From assembly GCF_964204865.1 (NCBI RefSeq), contig NC_135259.1:11356974-11420973 (forward strand): 64,000 nt of DNA. Direction: 5' to 3'. The position numbers and the translations under genes were made by a program. The notes beneath the pieces were generated by a model. It ran no database searches. It worked only from the letters and a program-made list of their open reading frames with translations, and had not been told where the DNA came from. This DNA is from Styela clava. Lineage: Eukaryota > Chordata > Ascidiacea > Stolidobranchia > Styelidae. Positions 45,408-58,159 of the stretch are shown in pieces; within the stretch, counting starts at the first letter, position 1; each line of letters starts with the position of its first letter.

Positions 45408-48400
45408 ATGGAGGACAAATGGTCTATTGATAGATTGGATGGGTCAAATTGGACAACATGGAAATTTCAGGTGCGTCATGTTTTGCTTGCAAAGGAGCTG
45501 TGGAGATATGTTGATGGCTCGGTTACGCTTACTGAAGACGCTGGTGAAGCAGCAGTGCTCGAATTCAACAAAAAGTCGCAAAAGGCATTGTCAACAATTG
45601 TTTTGTCTATCGATCCGTCACAGTTATATCTGGTAACTTCTTTTGATAAACCAAAGGCGGCTTGGGATGCATTGCGTAATCATTTTGAACGGGATACGTT
45701 GGCAAACAAGCTATTTTTAAAGAAGCAGTATTTTCGTGCGGAGATGGAAAAGGGAATGCGGATGGATGATCACTTGAAGCGGATGAAAGAAATTACAGAT
45801 AGGCTGGCAGCTATTGGGGCGCCTATCAGTGAAGAAGATCAAGTTGTAACATTGCTTGGAAGTCTTCCACAGAGCTATTCAACTCTGGTAACTGCTCTGG
45901 AATCGCGTGTAGATGGAATTAGCCTAGGATTTGTTCAACAGGCGCTTTTACACGAAGAGCAAAAGATGAATGGTCGCTCTGGAAATGGGAAGAATAGCAA
46001 TCAAGACGAGTCAGCTTTGGTCGGTTTCGACAAGAAACGTACGTGCTATCGATGTGGGCAAAAGGGGCATATTCGGCGAAATTGCCCCCGTAAAATGAAG
46101 AAAAAGTATGTGCCCACTGGATACCATAAAGCGGAAACTATGACTCCCATGCCTGAACCAGAATCCAGTGAAGATGATGATTCAGCAATGATCGGTTCAT
46201 CTAACAGTGCCCATGGATCGGAGTGGCTGGTGGATTCTGGGGCGTCGCGTCACATGTCTAAAGAAAATGAATTTCTGGTAAACTATAGAAAATTCAGTGT
46301 TCCGGAAAAAGTGGAACTTGGAGATGGCAGAACAGTGGAAGCACTTGGTGTAGGAAATGTTCACCTTGTGATGCTGTTTCACGGAAAAAAGTCGAAGCGA
46401 AGTACTTTATATGACGTTCTGTATGTTCCGAAACTGGCGTGTAATCTGTTTTCAGTACATTCAGCAGCAAGCAAAGGAAATATCTTGAAATTTGATCGGT
46501 CGACTTGCTGGATCTACGGTGAAAATGGAATTGTACGTGGAATGGGAACATTGAATGGAAAATTGTATCAGTTAAATTCTCGACCAAACCTGGAACATAA
46601 GGGAATGCTGGTTGACGGAAAGAAATCTGATCTGGATTTATGGCATCAAAGATTGGGTCATCTTGGTGGTCAGCAATTAAAGGAAGCTGTACGGAAAGGC
46701 CATGTTCTGAATGTGAAAATTCCAGATGATGCAAAACTGTCATTTTGTGAAGCTTGTGTAGAGGGAAAAATTCAACGAAAGCCGCTTAGGGCGGTTGGTG
46801 AAATTCGGTCTACACGGAAACTTCAACTTATACACAGTGACGTTTGTGGGCCAATGAAAGTCGAGTCAATTGGCGGACGAAGGTATTTTGTCACTTTTAT
46901 TGATGATTACTCACGGTTTTGTGCGGTTTATTTCATGGAGCACAAATATGAGGTATTTGACAAGTTCAAAGAATTTGAAACCCTGATGACAAATAATGCT
47001 GGTGTTAAAATTGGAACTTTGAGAACTGATAATGGTGGTGAATACGTCTCAAAGAATTTTGAAGCATATTTGCGGAAAGGGGGCATAAAACATGAACTGT
47101 CAGTTGCTCACACACCGGCTCAGAATGGTGTGGCGGAGAGGATGAATAGAACGTTGATGGAGTCGGCAAGATCAATGATATGCTATGCCGGAATGAAAAA
47201 GGGAATATGGGCTGAAGCTGTCTACGCAGCAGCATATATCAGAAATCGGGTGCCGACATCTGCCATCAAGGGAAACAGATCGCCTTACGAACTTTGGTAT
47301 GGAAGAAAACCGAATGTAAGTCATTTTCGTGTTTTTGGATGTGTGGCTTATGCTCATGTACCAGATTGTAGGCGGAAAAAGCTGGATAAAAAAGCTGAAA
47401 AATTGAGATTCGTTGGCTACGATTTGCGGTCAAAAGGTTACAGACTACTGGTGGAAGGATCTGGTGGAAAGGTTTTTATTCGGAGAGATGTTGTATTCAA
47501 TGAAAGTGATTTTGGTCAAGGAAAATTTGATACAACTGTAAAACGTTCCGATACAAAAGCTGAAAAATCTGCACCAAGGGAAATAGAAGTAGATATTGAT
47601 GCAGTGGGAGTCAACGAATCAAATGAGGAAATGCCTCGGAGATCTAGTCGACAAGTGAATCCACCAATTAGGTTTGGCTATGATGAATATGTAGATGTTG
47701 CCTTGCACGATAAATCATATCATGTTGCGTATCTTGCTAGTCAAATTGCAGAGCCGAAAACTCTGGAAGATGCGTTGAATTCTGAGTGTGCAAGACAATG
47801 GGAATCTGCAGCGGAAAATGAGTACAAATCCTTGATGGAAAATGAAACTTGGGATCTTGTAAAATTACCAGCCGGTAGAAAACCTATTGGGTGTCGTTGG
47901 CTATTCAAAACGAAGTATACTAGTGATGGCAAAATTGAAAGATTCAAGGCTCGGCTGGTCGCTAAGGGATATACTCAGAGGTATGGCATTGACTATGATG
48001 AAATTTTTTCTCCAGTTGTCAAATTTTCATCTATCAGAACTGTGCTTGCTGTAGCACTAGAAAAGAATATGTTGATCCATCAAATGGATGTTGAAACTGC
48101 ATTTCTAAATGGGAAACTGGAGGAAGAGATTTATATGGTGCAACCTGAAGGCTATGTTGCACAGGGCAAAGAAGATTTTGTATGCAAATTGAAAAAATCA
48201 TTATATGGACTTAAGCAGTCACCACGGTGCTGGAATAGTGTTCTGAGTACGTTTTTGAAGTCCATGGATTTTCTGCAAAGTTCTGCTGATCCTTGTGTTT
48301 ATGTACGTATAACCGATTCAATAACAATTGTTGCAGTGTATGTGGATGATATTATCATAGCTGCGGAATCGGTGTTTGAACTGACAAAATTGAAGGAAAG

Positions 48401-49006
48401 TTTTTCTACTCGATTCAAGATGAAAGACTTGGGTGAGCTTCATTATTGTTTGGGGGTCAGCATCGAACAAGATACTGAAAATAATTGCATACAATTACAC
48501 CAGACTTTGGCTTGAAATATGTGAAGTCTGGAAATGATCTAATGGGATATTCAGATGCAGATTGGGCTGGTGATCAAGATGATAGACATTCTACAAGTGG
48601 AAACCTCTTCATGCTTGCCGGTGGTGCCATTAGTTGGCTCAGCAAGAAACAACCCATTGTTGCTCTATCAATTGCAGAGGCAGAATATGTTGCATTGAGT
48701 TCTGCCACACAAGAAGTTATTTGGCTGAGGAAATTGCTTGCTGAACTTGGAATGGTACAGAATTATCCCACAATTATTAGGGAAGACAGCCAGGGGGCAA
48801 TTGCTATTGCAAAGAATCCTGTTTCGCATGGTAGAACTAAACATATTGATATACGTTATCATTTTATTAGGGAGGCAATTGACAATGGGGTTCTTGAACT
48901 TGAATATTGTCCTACTGAAAATATGCTTGCTGATATATTCACTAAGAGTCTTCCTAGGGATCGTTTTGAAAGATTACGTAATTGTATGGGCATTAAAAAT
49001 GTTTAG
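45408..49006 (+). pseudogene. Copia gag-pol polyprotein, frame broken by internal deletion
   Basis: The first open part (45408-48515, 1035 codons) contains a gag region, a CCHC knuckle (CYRCGQKGHIRRNC, about 211), the aspartic protease site WLVDSGASRH (about 272), the integrase HHCC and DDE residues (about 411-571; IHSDVCGP, RTDNGGEY, AQNGVAERMNRT) and the reverse transcriptase (about 813-990; YVDDIIIA). Soon after the RT motif LGELHYCLGV the frame meets RNase H sequence shifted by one frame (from about 48,500: YSDADWAGD, then KHIDIRYHFIREA) and ends at 49006. Copia proteins normally have well over 100 residues between those two motifs, so several hundred bp are missing and RNase H is out of frame. 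Upstream domains are intact. Confidence 0.93.
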
Positions 49007-49038
49007 CCTAATTCGGAGAAATTTCAATTAAGTGGGAG

Positions 49039-49241
49039 TGTTATATTTTTGTATATCGTATAATTGGAATTTCTGGCAACCCTCTTTTGGGCTTACTTTT
49101 TCCCCTTCCGTTTTGTTTTCTGCTTTTAAGGCTGCGTGTGTTTTTCGCTCTGTTCGAGTTATGTATTAAAGTTTACTGTTACTATACTCTTTTGGTGCTT
49201 TGCTGTTACTGGTTGGGGAGGTCGAAAGATTATTTTCAACA
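49039..49241 (+). repeat. 3' LTR of the copia element
   Basis: Apparently identical in sequence to 45087-45289 over 203 bp. It is followed directly by the ATGAT target duplication. Confidence 0.95.
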
Positions 49242-49417
49242 ATGATATCAGATGGAATCATCAAGATGATATAAAATGCCATCATCCATATTTTTCATAC
49301 TAATTTTCAGATATAGTTTATCTTTCATGCACAATTGCATTTAACCCATAGATTAGGGTGAACTGTACATATAAAATACCTCGTTAAATGAGGCCGTTAA
49401 CACACTATGAGCTAAAC

Positions 49418-50166
49418 CAGGGCTACTCAACTATTTTCACCAAAGGTCCGTTTAAAAAACTCCAAAAATACTGGGGTCGGGACATTACAGAAATTTTATT
49501 TCATCAAATAAGCAAAACTTCAAATGCATTATTATTATTTAAATACAAGAGCAATGAATGGTTCACAACTATGGATACACATGCGCACATCGGCACCACT
49601 ACGGCAACTGTATGGACGTTTCCCCGAGCATCGTTTTCTTCGTTTATTTCCGTAACAATGACCAATCAGCAAAAAGTCAACGATGACGTGAAACAATTGA
49701 ATTTTTCGAAGTCGCTCAGACAGTTCGTTTGCTCAGACAGATATTCGAGTTTTTACGGATTCGCGTGTTATTTGTCAGTTTTGATTGTGTACTTTTATTT
49801 TTTGCTATGGCGTCATCAAAATTATGTGGTGCTACGTGTCCACATATTTGAGCATAGCTATCTTGTTATAAAAATAATGGTTTTGAGCATGTAAATCAGT
49901 TTGTAAATGTCAACACTCTGAAACGCTTGCAAAGTACGCATCCAAAATTTTGCAATAACAAAGGATAGGGAAAACGTTTCTGAGGTCAAAGGTCAGAGGA
50001 ACATCCTATGGATCTCTCCATATTGTGTATGTAAATAGTATCAAAATCATCTGAAACTATAAAACGATACTTGTGCTGTCAAAATAAACAAGCAGACGCG
50101 GTCTAAATTGAATGGTCAAAAGGTCCGGATTCGGACCGCGGTCCGCCAGTTAGTTGAGTAGCCCAG
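49418..50166. mobile_element. hAT-like non-autonomous element, 749 bp
   Basis: The left end CAGGGCTACTCAACTA is matched inversely by TAGTTGAGTAGCCCAG at the right, with one mismatch. GGTCCG-type subterminal motifs occur inside both ends (GGTCCGTTT near 49,445; TTCGGACCGCGGTCCGCC near 50,130). The flanks AGCTAAAC and CTGTAAAC are a poor match for an 8-bp duplication. A 168-codon open frame (49388-49894) crosses the left end and is not a transposase. Confidence 0.8.
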
Positions 50167-50591
50167 CTGTAAACTATATATACATTCGACAGGAATGTCA
50201 GTAGCCTACATAGCTGTTGGCACCATTCTCGAAACAATCATAACAACACTGCCGGGATAATAACTAGGCGAATTCCACAATCTGCGTTTTCTGCAAATAA
50301 CTCCAGGGCAACGTATTAAATTGTCTTAGTGATGAAAGCCAAGAATATATTATTGATAACATTAGCTCTGTCTTGCAAGCCTTACTTGAATTTTGATTTA
50401 CCCCAAAGAATAATTAAAAACCTATCGGGTCTTGATATTCAATTTTATTTATATTATACATTTTTTTTTTAAATAAAAGTTAAGAGTTGCAAATATTCAT
50501 AACAACAAGTTGAAAACGTTTTGCATCTTAATCATAGTTTTACCAAGACCAGAAAGATATATATATACTTTGTGTTTGACATCAACTCTAC
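50167..50591. other. Intergenic, nothing recognised
   Basis: AT-rich DNA between the hAT-like element and the left breakpoint of the segmental duplication. It contains an A/T homopolymer near 50,460. Confidence 0.4.
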
Positions 50592-53500
50592 AAATTTTGC
50601 GATGTGCGACAAGATGCGTGAGATATATGAAGTGGAGAAATTAAGCCCAAAACGTCTGTAATATACTCTTCCAGTCGCTCAGTATTAGGAATATGGAAAT
50701 CTGGTTTACACAAGCATTTATTTCGAACACTGTTAAATAAACGTGAATACCCAACAGTGCATTTCGAAATAGTTTTCGGATGACAAATATTATCGCAAAG
50801 GCAGCAATGTCGCTGAGAGCACAAAATACAGATAAAACAGTAGATCGTATGAGAACTGCTGTGAGAGATCTTCTGGGTTGACTTTTCCTCGTTTGCGCTA
50901 CTTCTTTATTTTTTTCACCAAGTTCCTCAGTTTTTTCAGCGGCTACAGTACTCGGCAAATCTCCGGTAATTTGCTTCGACACAACACTTTTAGAAACTGA
51001 TTCCAGGGGCACAGAACATTTTCGTATAGACCTATTTGTTTGAATCTGCTTGTATATTGGATATGAAAACAATAGGACAAGCACAGTGTGGCTGATGACC
51101 GTCACCACCAATTTGCCTAAATGCAATATTTGACCTAATTTCACAGATTCAGATTCAGATTTTTATTTTCGTCGTGCATGAAATATTGTACAAACAAAAT
51201 TGATCAAAATATATAACAAAACATCAATTAAAATATACTGGAATACAATATTTGCGCCATTGACGAGGAACCGCGAGAGACTACTAAAGTCATCGTGTCA
51301 GCGACACCGTGTTTGCTAAGATAAGCAGAAGACGTCAATAACATGAAATAATTAATTTTTGAAAATAGAGTGAATACAATTTGGGAAATACAAATCAAAA
51401 CGAGAGAATCAGTAAAGCGAGCAGTCGAGTAACATGAAATGAAATAAACAAAACGAGAGAATCACTCAAGCGAATAGAATTGGATAAATCATTTGCGCGT
51501 ATTAATGTCATGCTCAAATGAGCACAGGAACAACAAAGAAAAATGATAAATAACATGACGCGGCAGAGCTGTGACAACTCGAGGGGAATTCCCAACAACC
51601 ACAAAAGGAAAATACAATAGTAGTTTACAAATCTTGGGTAAGTCACTAATATTCGGGTGAAAGCGAAAAGAATATCGAAGATTTTGTTGAAATAAGTCAC
51701 ATTAGGAACAATTTAAGCAGTGAGGCAAATTTAATAATGCGAATTAATCAGCAAATATACTTGTTGGTACCGGTACCGGTATAGCACTTATGTTCTAGTA
51801 TATGCTAGGACTTACAACAAAGAAATAGCCATACGAAAATTGTATGCTTATATTACTCAACATTAAGCATAGACAAATAATTATAATGACAATGCCATTA
51901 GCATTGACTATATATTACAGCAATGAAGCAAAAGGAAACAAATGTTACCAATAAATTTTTTTTTTACAGTATTCATCTTATCGACAGTCCAGCAGTCAGA
52001 GAGACAGTCCTAACAGCTCGAAAATTACTGACAAATGTAAGCATCAAGGTGAAAAAATTTTAAAGCTTTTTTGAAAAAATTATAGTTTTTCAATCGAATC
52101 AGTAAGTGTGTTCCATAGTTTTACACCCATGTATTTGATAGTGCTTTGCGAACGATTGGTAGCATAGCGAGGCACATAGTAAGAATTATTGGCAGCTGAA
52201 CGAGTTGCATAGGAGTGGACGCTCATTTGTTTAACAAAATAGTCAGTAAAAGCCGATGGAAGTTTATTATTATGATGTTGGTGCATCAGTTTTAAAACCT
52301 CAATTTTATAAATATCAGCCATTTTGATTATTCGCATTTTATGGTACAGGGGGTCTAGTCTCGACCTTGGACCAGCATAAGTAATGGCACGGATAGCTCT
52401 ATTTTGTATAATTACGATGCGATTTAACAAGGTTTTGTTAGCGGAACCCCAAGCTATAATACCATACTGCAAATAAGACTGAAACAAGGCGTGATATACC
52501 ATGCGTAAAGTAGACATTGAAGTATAAGATCTAAGCCGATATAGCATTCCTACCGCCCTAGATAATTTAACAGCAGTGTTTGTTATTTGAATGTTCCACT
52601 GCATGTTGTTGTCAATGTGAATGCCGAGATATTTATATGAGCTAACATTTTCAAGAATACTACTTTCAATCTTAATTTTTAAAGCTGTCTTTGGCTTGGA
52701 TTTGTGGGGAGCTAATAGCATAGTTTTTGATTTGTCTACATTCAAAGTTAATTTATTGAGTTTCATCCAATTCGCAACTTTCCTAATTTCAGTGTTCACT
52801 CTGGACTGAAGAACACCGGGGGACTTGTCACTATCTAGAAGGTTGGTATCATCAGCGAACAATTTTGAGAATAATGTTGAGCTGTGAGCAAGGTCATTGA
52901 TGTAGATTAAAAAAAGAGTCGGGCCCAAACAAGACCCCTGGGGGACCCCGTGGGTCACAGGCAAAGAAGGGGAACAATGTGAGCCTATTTGAACATATTG
53001 CGTTCTATTGGTTAAGTAATTAGCCAGGAGTTGGTTTGGTACTCCTCTAATTCCATAATGCCACAGCTTGTATATTAAAATTTGATGATTGACGGTATCA
53101 AAAGCTTTCTTGAGATCTAAAAATGTTGCACTGACATATTCCTTCTTCTCTAATTTTTCGTAGATATGAGATATTGTATCTAGAATCGCATGTGAATCAC
53201 ATTCACCATCTCTTTACAGCCAAGTTGCGATGCCATTGTACTGATAGGTGCAATGTGGTGAATCAATCCTACAGCATTGGATAGAAAGATAAGGCATATT
53301 GAGATATACTGTAGTTTCCGAAACCAGCCTTGTATAAGTTCTTTGTAGGTCGGGCGATTGTACAACAACCATTGTCGCCACCACCAAGTGCATAAACACC
53401 AAACTGATTTATATTATATAACCCTTTGAAGCTGAACATATTGCAGACCAAGTCGTTGGTTTAATAAACAAATGATGCTATAATTGTTTGCAATGCAGCT

Positions 53501-53739
53501 GACCGCGGTAGTGAGGTAGCGATAACAAAAAATATCATGGTATATATGCTTCCATTCTTCTGATTAATTCTCATCATGCAGAAAAACTTTTTGTGTTTCA
53601 ACACGTAGTGTATAAGCGAAATTGTGATCCAAATTGAGAACAATAAACACAGAGAAAAGACCGATTCCGTAATTATCCAGTTTCGTTTGTGTGATTCTGA
53701 AAGAAGTCCAGTTTCTATGCCGTTTGTGAAATTTTTCAT
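50592..53739 (-). pseudogene. Broken copy of the orphan multi-pass membrane protein
   Basis: This is the left duplicate of the intact gene at 58160-59482. It starts with the same Met (53739) and matches closely for 92 codons. A CAA-to-TAA change then creates a stop (53461-53463). Further damage includes a 6-bp deletion near 53,440, a single-base deletion near 53,385 that shifts the frame, and a LINE of about 2 kb splitting the segment between CKEMVNV and KLGQILHL. The duplication also ends before the last 75 or so codons of the parent. It cannot encode the full protein. Confidence 0.9.
51145..53197 (-). mobile_element. 5'-truncated CR1/L2-like LINE inside the pseudogene
   Basis: On the minus strand an open frame of about 370 codons runs from the insertion edge (about 53,197) to 52080. 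It begins within the reverse transcriptase: FLDLKKAFDTVNH (motif A), GVPQGSCLGPTLFLIYINDL (motif B), FADDTNL (motif C) and the C-terminal thumb region. About 930 bp of 3' UTR follows and ends in short tandem AATCTG repeats (51145-51163), not poly(A), as in CR1/L2-type elements. The host sequence resumes on each side at the point where the intact paralogue is continuous, with a short TCAC repeat at both edges. The uninterrupted frame suggests a young insertion. Confidence 0.9.
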
Positions 53740-54380
53740 ATTATACCAATTTGACTTAATATTTTAAAGTGCTTTGATGTTTGAATTTTTATAATATGGA
53801 AATAAAGAAGAAAAATCTATCCAATTGAACGAATAGTTTTGTTCAAAGATGAGAACTTACCGATATTGTAGTTTTCAATGCTACTCACATAACCCAATTA
53901 GCCTACTGGTAAATAAAAAATTAGTGATAAAGAAAATTATCATTAAATTCGTTGTTGCCTTGATAAGTTTGTATATCTTATATCGATATTTTGTTATTTT
54001 TCTCATAGGATGAAGGCATTGTTAGGGTGAAATCTGTTCAATTAATTAAAATAAGTATATTTTGTAAATGGCTTGGCTAATGGTAAATACGACCTCGGCG
54101 CCCACAAATCCGGCATCGCATCACGGTTTTGGCATAGTTCTACCACGGTTAAACGAATTCATTGATGTTGGTGACACTAAGTGCTCTGTAACCTCTTTTT
54201 TATTTCAACCTTGAGTGAGAAAGAAGACGATGTATACCAGGGTGGCCAACCTGATTTCGACTGCGATCGACTTATAGCTTTGAAATAGCTCGCGATCGAC
54301 TAATTGGTAATAAGGGCTTACACAAAAAGGAATGAGTACTGAATATGCAGATAACCACACACTCGCATACAAAAAATCCC

Positions 54381-54490
54381 GGAGCGCCAGAAGTATGTGC
54401 ACCAAGATGGCGCACATACTGAATATAGTCAGTGTACCAGGATAGGGTACAGGTTGTGCGATATCTGGGTGCACATACTTCGGGAGCGCC
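54381..54490. repeat. Palindromic repeat, family copy 2
   Basis: 110 bp starting GGAGCGCCAGAAGTATGTGC and ending with the inverse GTGCACATACTTCGGGAGCGCC-like arm. Related to 4830-4938 and duplicated with its surroundings at 60195-60304. Confidence 0.8.
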
Positions 54491-55150
54491 AAAATTCCAC
54501 CGCTGCCAATAAGCTTGGATTTGTGGACGCATGAAATCAACACATAATTTTTTTTCATGTTCCATAAAAGTTGTTAATCTGATTATGGAATTGTACCCGA
54601 GATAAATATTTCATCTTTTATTCAAATCACACAATTCAGATATGATGACTGCCTAGATTTCCTTCGTAAGCGTTGAAAATTCTTCAATAAACCTTGCCAA
54701 GTATTCATGTATTATATAAAGTCTAAACAGTTAAAAATGAAAATTCTCAAACCATAAATGTTACATGAATGGTCAAGCTCCAGTATCCAATTTACAATTT
54801 CCTTTCAGTGCGATTCTTTGCTCGCTTGGATTTAGAAAAAATGGGCATTATGATGCCACTGCTAATAGTGCTAATAAAATATATCACTAATCTCGGAGTC
54901 AGACAATAACTTTCGCATACTGCAAAATTCATTGTAGGATCGTTTTCCAGTCGAGCCACGCGATATTCGGCACTTCATTTTTGAACCTTGGCACGGCGAA
55001 ACTTACATTAGTTACCCAATAATACGCTATTTCGGGCTTGCCCAGGCTCAAATACTGTATTTGTATATCGTATTTTGCGCATGGACAGTACTGTATTCTT
55101 TCTGTTTTAAAACACACGACATTTGATCTGGGTTTCAAAGCTGTATATAT

Positions 55151-57679
55151 ACCTGTTTTAGTTTTGGTTTGAGGTGATACTGCATTATTTCCATTCCTAG
55201 GTACGACTGTTGGAACCAATGCTAAGATGCGATTTGAAGAATCAAAACGACATTTTTAGACGGAAGTCTACATAAACCTTATATTAAAAGTAGTTTTTAA
55301 CACCTTGGGCAAACATCCTCGAGTGTATCACGCGAAATCTGGTAAACAGCTTGTACTCAATAAATATATATATATATAAAGAGATAGATAAATGCTTAAA
55401 TCAATCGAGTCATCAATTTATTTTAGTTTTTGTTGATTGTTCCATCATATGTATGTATTTATATTGAAAGACCTATTATATCATTGCAGATATAATAACA
55501 TTAGAAACTGATTGCTTACCTACATTGCGGTCGAAATGATAATGCAAGATCCTATTCATAATGTGATAAAGTAATCTGGCCTTGCTACTGAATAGAATAA
55601 TTGGTCATTATGTAATATTTAATCTATTTATGTACTAGAACAGCGGTTCCTAAATTTTTTGTTCGAGCGTTTGATGTGGACGACGGGCGCATCATGTTGG
55701 TCTGAGGTTTCGCAGATTCGAATAGTGTCCGAATATTTAGATCTTCGTTATTACTTATCGACCTTGATCGGTAAGTATGTTGATAGGTATTTGTCTGTCT
55801 GTATGTCTGTGTGTTAGATGCACGCGATATCTCACGAAAGCGAGGTTCAAATTTTGCATGTGCATTCATCTTAGCTCGGATCAGAAGCCTATTGATTTTG
55901 GATGGATTATGTCGTATAATTAGCGAGTTAATAATTAATTAGTGATGGACACACGGTGTCACTATGGAGTAAGACCACTGTTTTGGGGGATCCCTAACCT
56001 TCGATAGATAAGTCTTCGGTTTCCAACCGAATTCTAGTTTTTGGTATTAACGAAAAACAGAATTAAAATATTGACGTGACAATTGAACGTTTAGCAGTAT
56101 ATTATGCACAATTAGCATTCTGAAAAAAGAGAGATGAGTATATCGTTTTGGTACGGATTGGTTCCCATGTTCGAGTTTTTATCGACATAAGACATATTAC
56201 AAAGAACTGCAGTAACTTTTAAACTGTTTTACTTTTGTTCAAGGAAGCAAATTAGGATTGCAAAATCGATTGGTTATATAGGCGAAAGTGACCAATCGAC
56301 ACAATCAGTTATGGCCTCTTTCGGCAAGCAAAGCCTGATGTGTTCTCGTCGGAGAATTTTTTTTAAACGCGAACATCTAGCAAAACACGCAGTAAAAGTA
56401 AATCATTCACTACTATATCGCAGACCAGAAATCTATTTGGTGTTACATAAATTTATGCATATCTATACTGAAAGCGATAAAATGTTGTTAAATGACAGGG
56501 GGCATTGAGAACAATAATATTATAATCTTTTGCATATTCCTTACGATAACAATTATATTTCAAATATTAATCTATATATACAATCAAACATCCGCAATTA
56601 CATCCATTGTTTTGGGTTGTTGACATTAAATACACATACTTTTATCAAGCGATCGCAATATAGTATTTTTCATATCAAATTATCCACTCCATTAAATTAT
56701 CCCATAATAAGCAAGTATTGATATTTATGTAACATACGATTAAAAATATCGGACAAATTTCAACTTGCGGTAATAATCTACTCATGATGGTACATGGTAG
56801 TGTGAGTTTTGCAATGAAAACAAAACAGCGACATCAAAAATTCATTGCTAATACAGTATATTGGATTTTCATTACCCAAATTCAAAGCCTTATTCATTTG
56901 AACTGCTGTTCCTCGGTGCTTGATTAACCTTGAAATTATGCTAAATAGAATGAATTCTAACAATTTTATTGTTCCTATTGGATTTGCGGCTAAAATTTTG
57001 CTTTGTATGATCCTATTTCCCTTCCAAACTACAGCTTTGAATTATAACCTGCAAGTAAACCGACACAAATCGATGTTTTTTTTTTGCGATGTGCAATTTT
57101 ACATGAATGAATATAATAATTATTTTCACAGATTATTACTTCACAACCAATCAAAGATCTTTATATTCCTTTGTTTCAACAAAAGAAAGGCTGGTATGTG
57201 ATTAGAGTCAAATTATAATTTTTCCAAAACAGAAGTTGCATGTGACAGTTTATAATTTGATTATATAATCATATATATATTAGGAAGATATAAAAGTCAG
57301 ATTACCTTACGACTCATATAATTTAAAAAGGAAGGCTCGTATGTGATTACAGTCAAATTATAATTTTTTCAAATACAAACATAAGCCATATAATACAAGA
57401 CAAATAATCTACTATTCTGAATGCATTCTAAAATAATGTTTTCGAATATTGAAAGCGCGATGTTCATTGAAATAGAGGTGAATTTCAGGTAGGAACTCTT
57501 TCAAAAATTCGATATTTGAACTACATTATTCTAGACTAGACTAAAACTGAAAGAGAACAAGAGGATTTTACTTCACACACAATGTCCAAGGCAAAAAATT
57601 CCTCAAACTTGTAACATGGCCAAATTGTTTTTCCAAATTGCAAGTGAGGACACAGTTCGGCTCAAAGGATGATAAAAGA
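55151..57679. other. DNA between the two duplication copies
   Basis: Mostly AT-rich and non-coding. It contains the dispersed repeat at 55748-55868 and a hAT-like terminus (CAGCGGTTCCTAAA near 55,643) without a partner. Several open frames of 60-95 codons occur but none has recognisable features. A short repeated motif (GGCTGGTATGTGATTAGAGTC / GGCTCGTATGTGATTACAGTC, near 57,190 and 57,334) is followed by similar AATTATAATTTTT sequence, so a second small duplication is present. Confidence 0.45.
55748..55868. repeat. Dispersed repeat shared with 43553-43665
   Basis: Shares TTACTTATCGA, GGTAAGTATGTTGATAGG, TTTGTCTGTCTG and GATGCACGCGATATCTCACG with the middle of the MITE at 43521-43770. This copy has an extra TGTCTGTG-type expansion. 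The GATAGG/TCTG words look like microsatellite seeds. Confidence 0.8.
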
Positions 57680-58110
57680 AAATTAACCAAAAAACAAGGG
57701 TTTCTTGGGCCTTGAAAAAGCTTTTGATACTGCCAAACTAACTACCAAATTTTATCAGGAAAATCACTCCATTATGGCTTCCGAGGAAACATATAAATCG
57801 CATCGCACGGTATTCACACGGACGCCGGAAAAATACGCAGCAAATTTCTGAAATCGGCCGCATCGAATGCCGAGTTCCACAGGCCTCCGCGATTGACCCG
57901 CTACTCTTTTCTTTATATAACTGTATATAAAAATGATCTACCATCTGTATCTGCTATTATTTGCAGATGATACCTCTTCTCTGAAAGTAACTCCCCGTGT
58001 CATAACTACAGTGAATTTTGATCCCCAGATGGTTGACAATTCTCTGAATAAAAATAAGCAATGGCTTGAACACAGCAACGAAGTTTTTACGCTGACCAAA
58101 TCTGCAAAAT
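57680..58110 (+). pseudogene. Fragment of LINE reverse transcriptase
   Basis: On the + strand, decayed reverse-transcriptase motifs occur in order across shifting frames: GLEKAFDT (motif A), then ISEIGRIEC with a PLLFSLY-like motif B, NDLPSV and ADDTSSLKV (motif C), followed by a thumb-like stretch. Several stops and frameshifts interrupt it. It is distinct from the LINE at 51145-53197. Confidence 0.65.
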
Positions 58111-58159
58111 AGTTTTTATTTTTGTACTATGTCGTCAGTTGTACCGCCATCATGAAGTC

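Larger units (their letters stand above)
45087..49241 (+). mobile_element. Ty1/copia LTR retrotransposon, recent insertion
   Basis: The element is 4155 bp with 203-bp LTRs (45087-45289 and 49039-49241) that look identical by eye. The LTRs start TGTTATATTT and end TTTTCAACA. An exact 5-bp target duplication ATGAT flanks it (45082-45086, 49242-49246). The primer-binding site abuts the 5' LTR and a purine tract (AGTGGGAG, 49031-49038) abuts the 3' LTR. Gene order is gag, protease, integrase, reverse transcriptase, RNase H in one frame, which defines the copia type. Coding capacity is broken by a deletion near 48,500. Confidence 0.97.
50592..55150. repeat. Segmental duplication, left copy
   Basis: Homologous in direct orientation to 58383-60965, differing by scattered substitutions and small indels. 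It includes the pseudogenised membrane-protein copy, its upstream region and a palindromic repeat. Relative to the right copy it has the LINE at 51145-53197 inserted and lacks about 80 bp that occupy 59807-59884. Homology stops at GCTGTATATAT (55141-55150), where the right copy runs into a TA microsatellite. Confidence 0.93.

Noticed and set aside
49388..49894. 168-codon frame as a possible transposase of the hAT-like element
   Set aside because: It begins outside the element, crosses the terminal repeat and has no transposase motifs.
54205..54558. 117-codon minus-strand frame conserved in both duplication copies (also 60019-60372)
   Set aside because: Conservation follows from the recent duplication, and the frame runs through the palindromic repeat. 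No independent evidence of coding.
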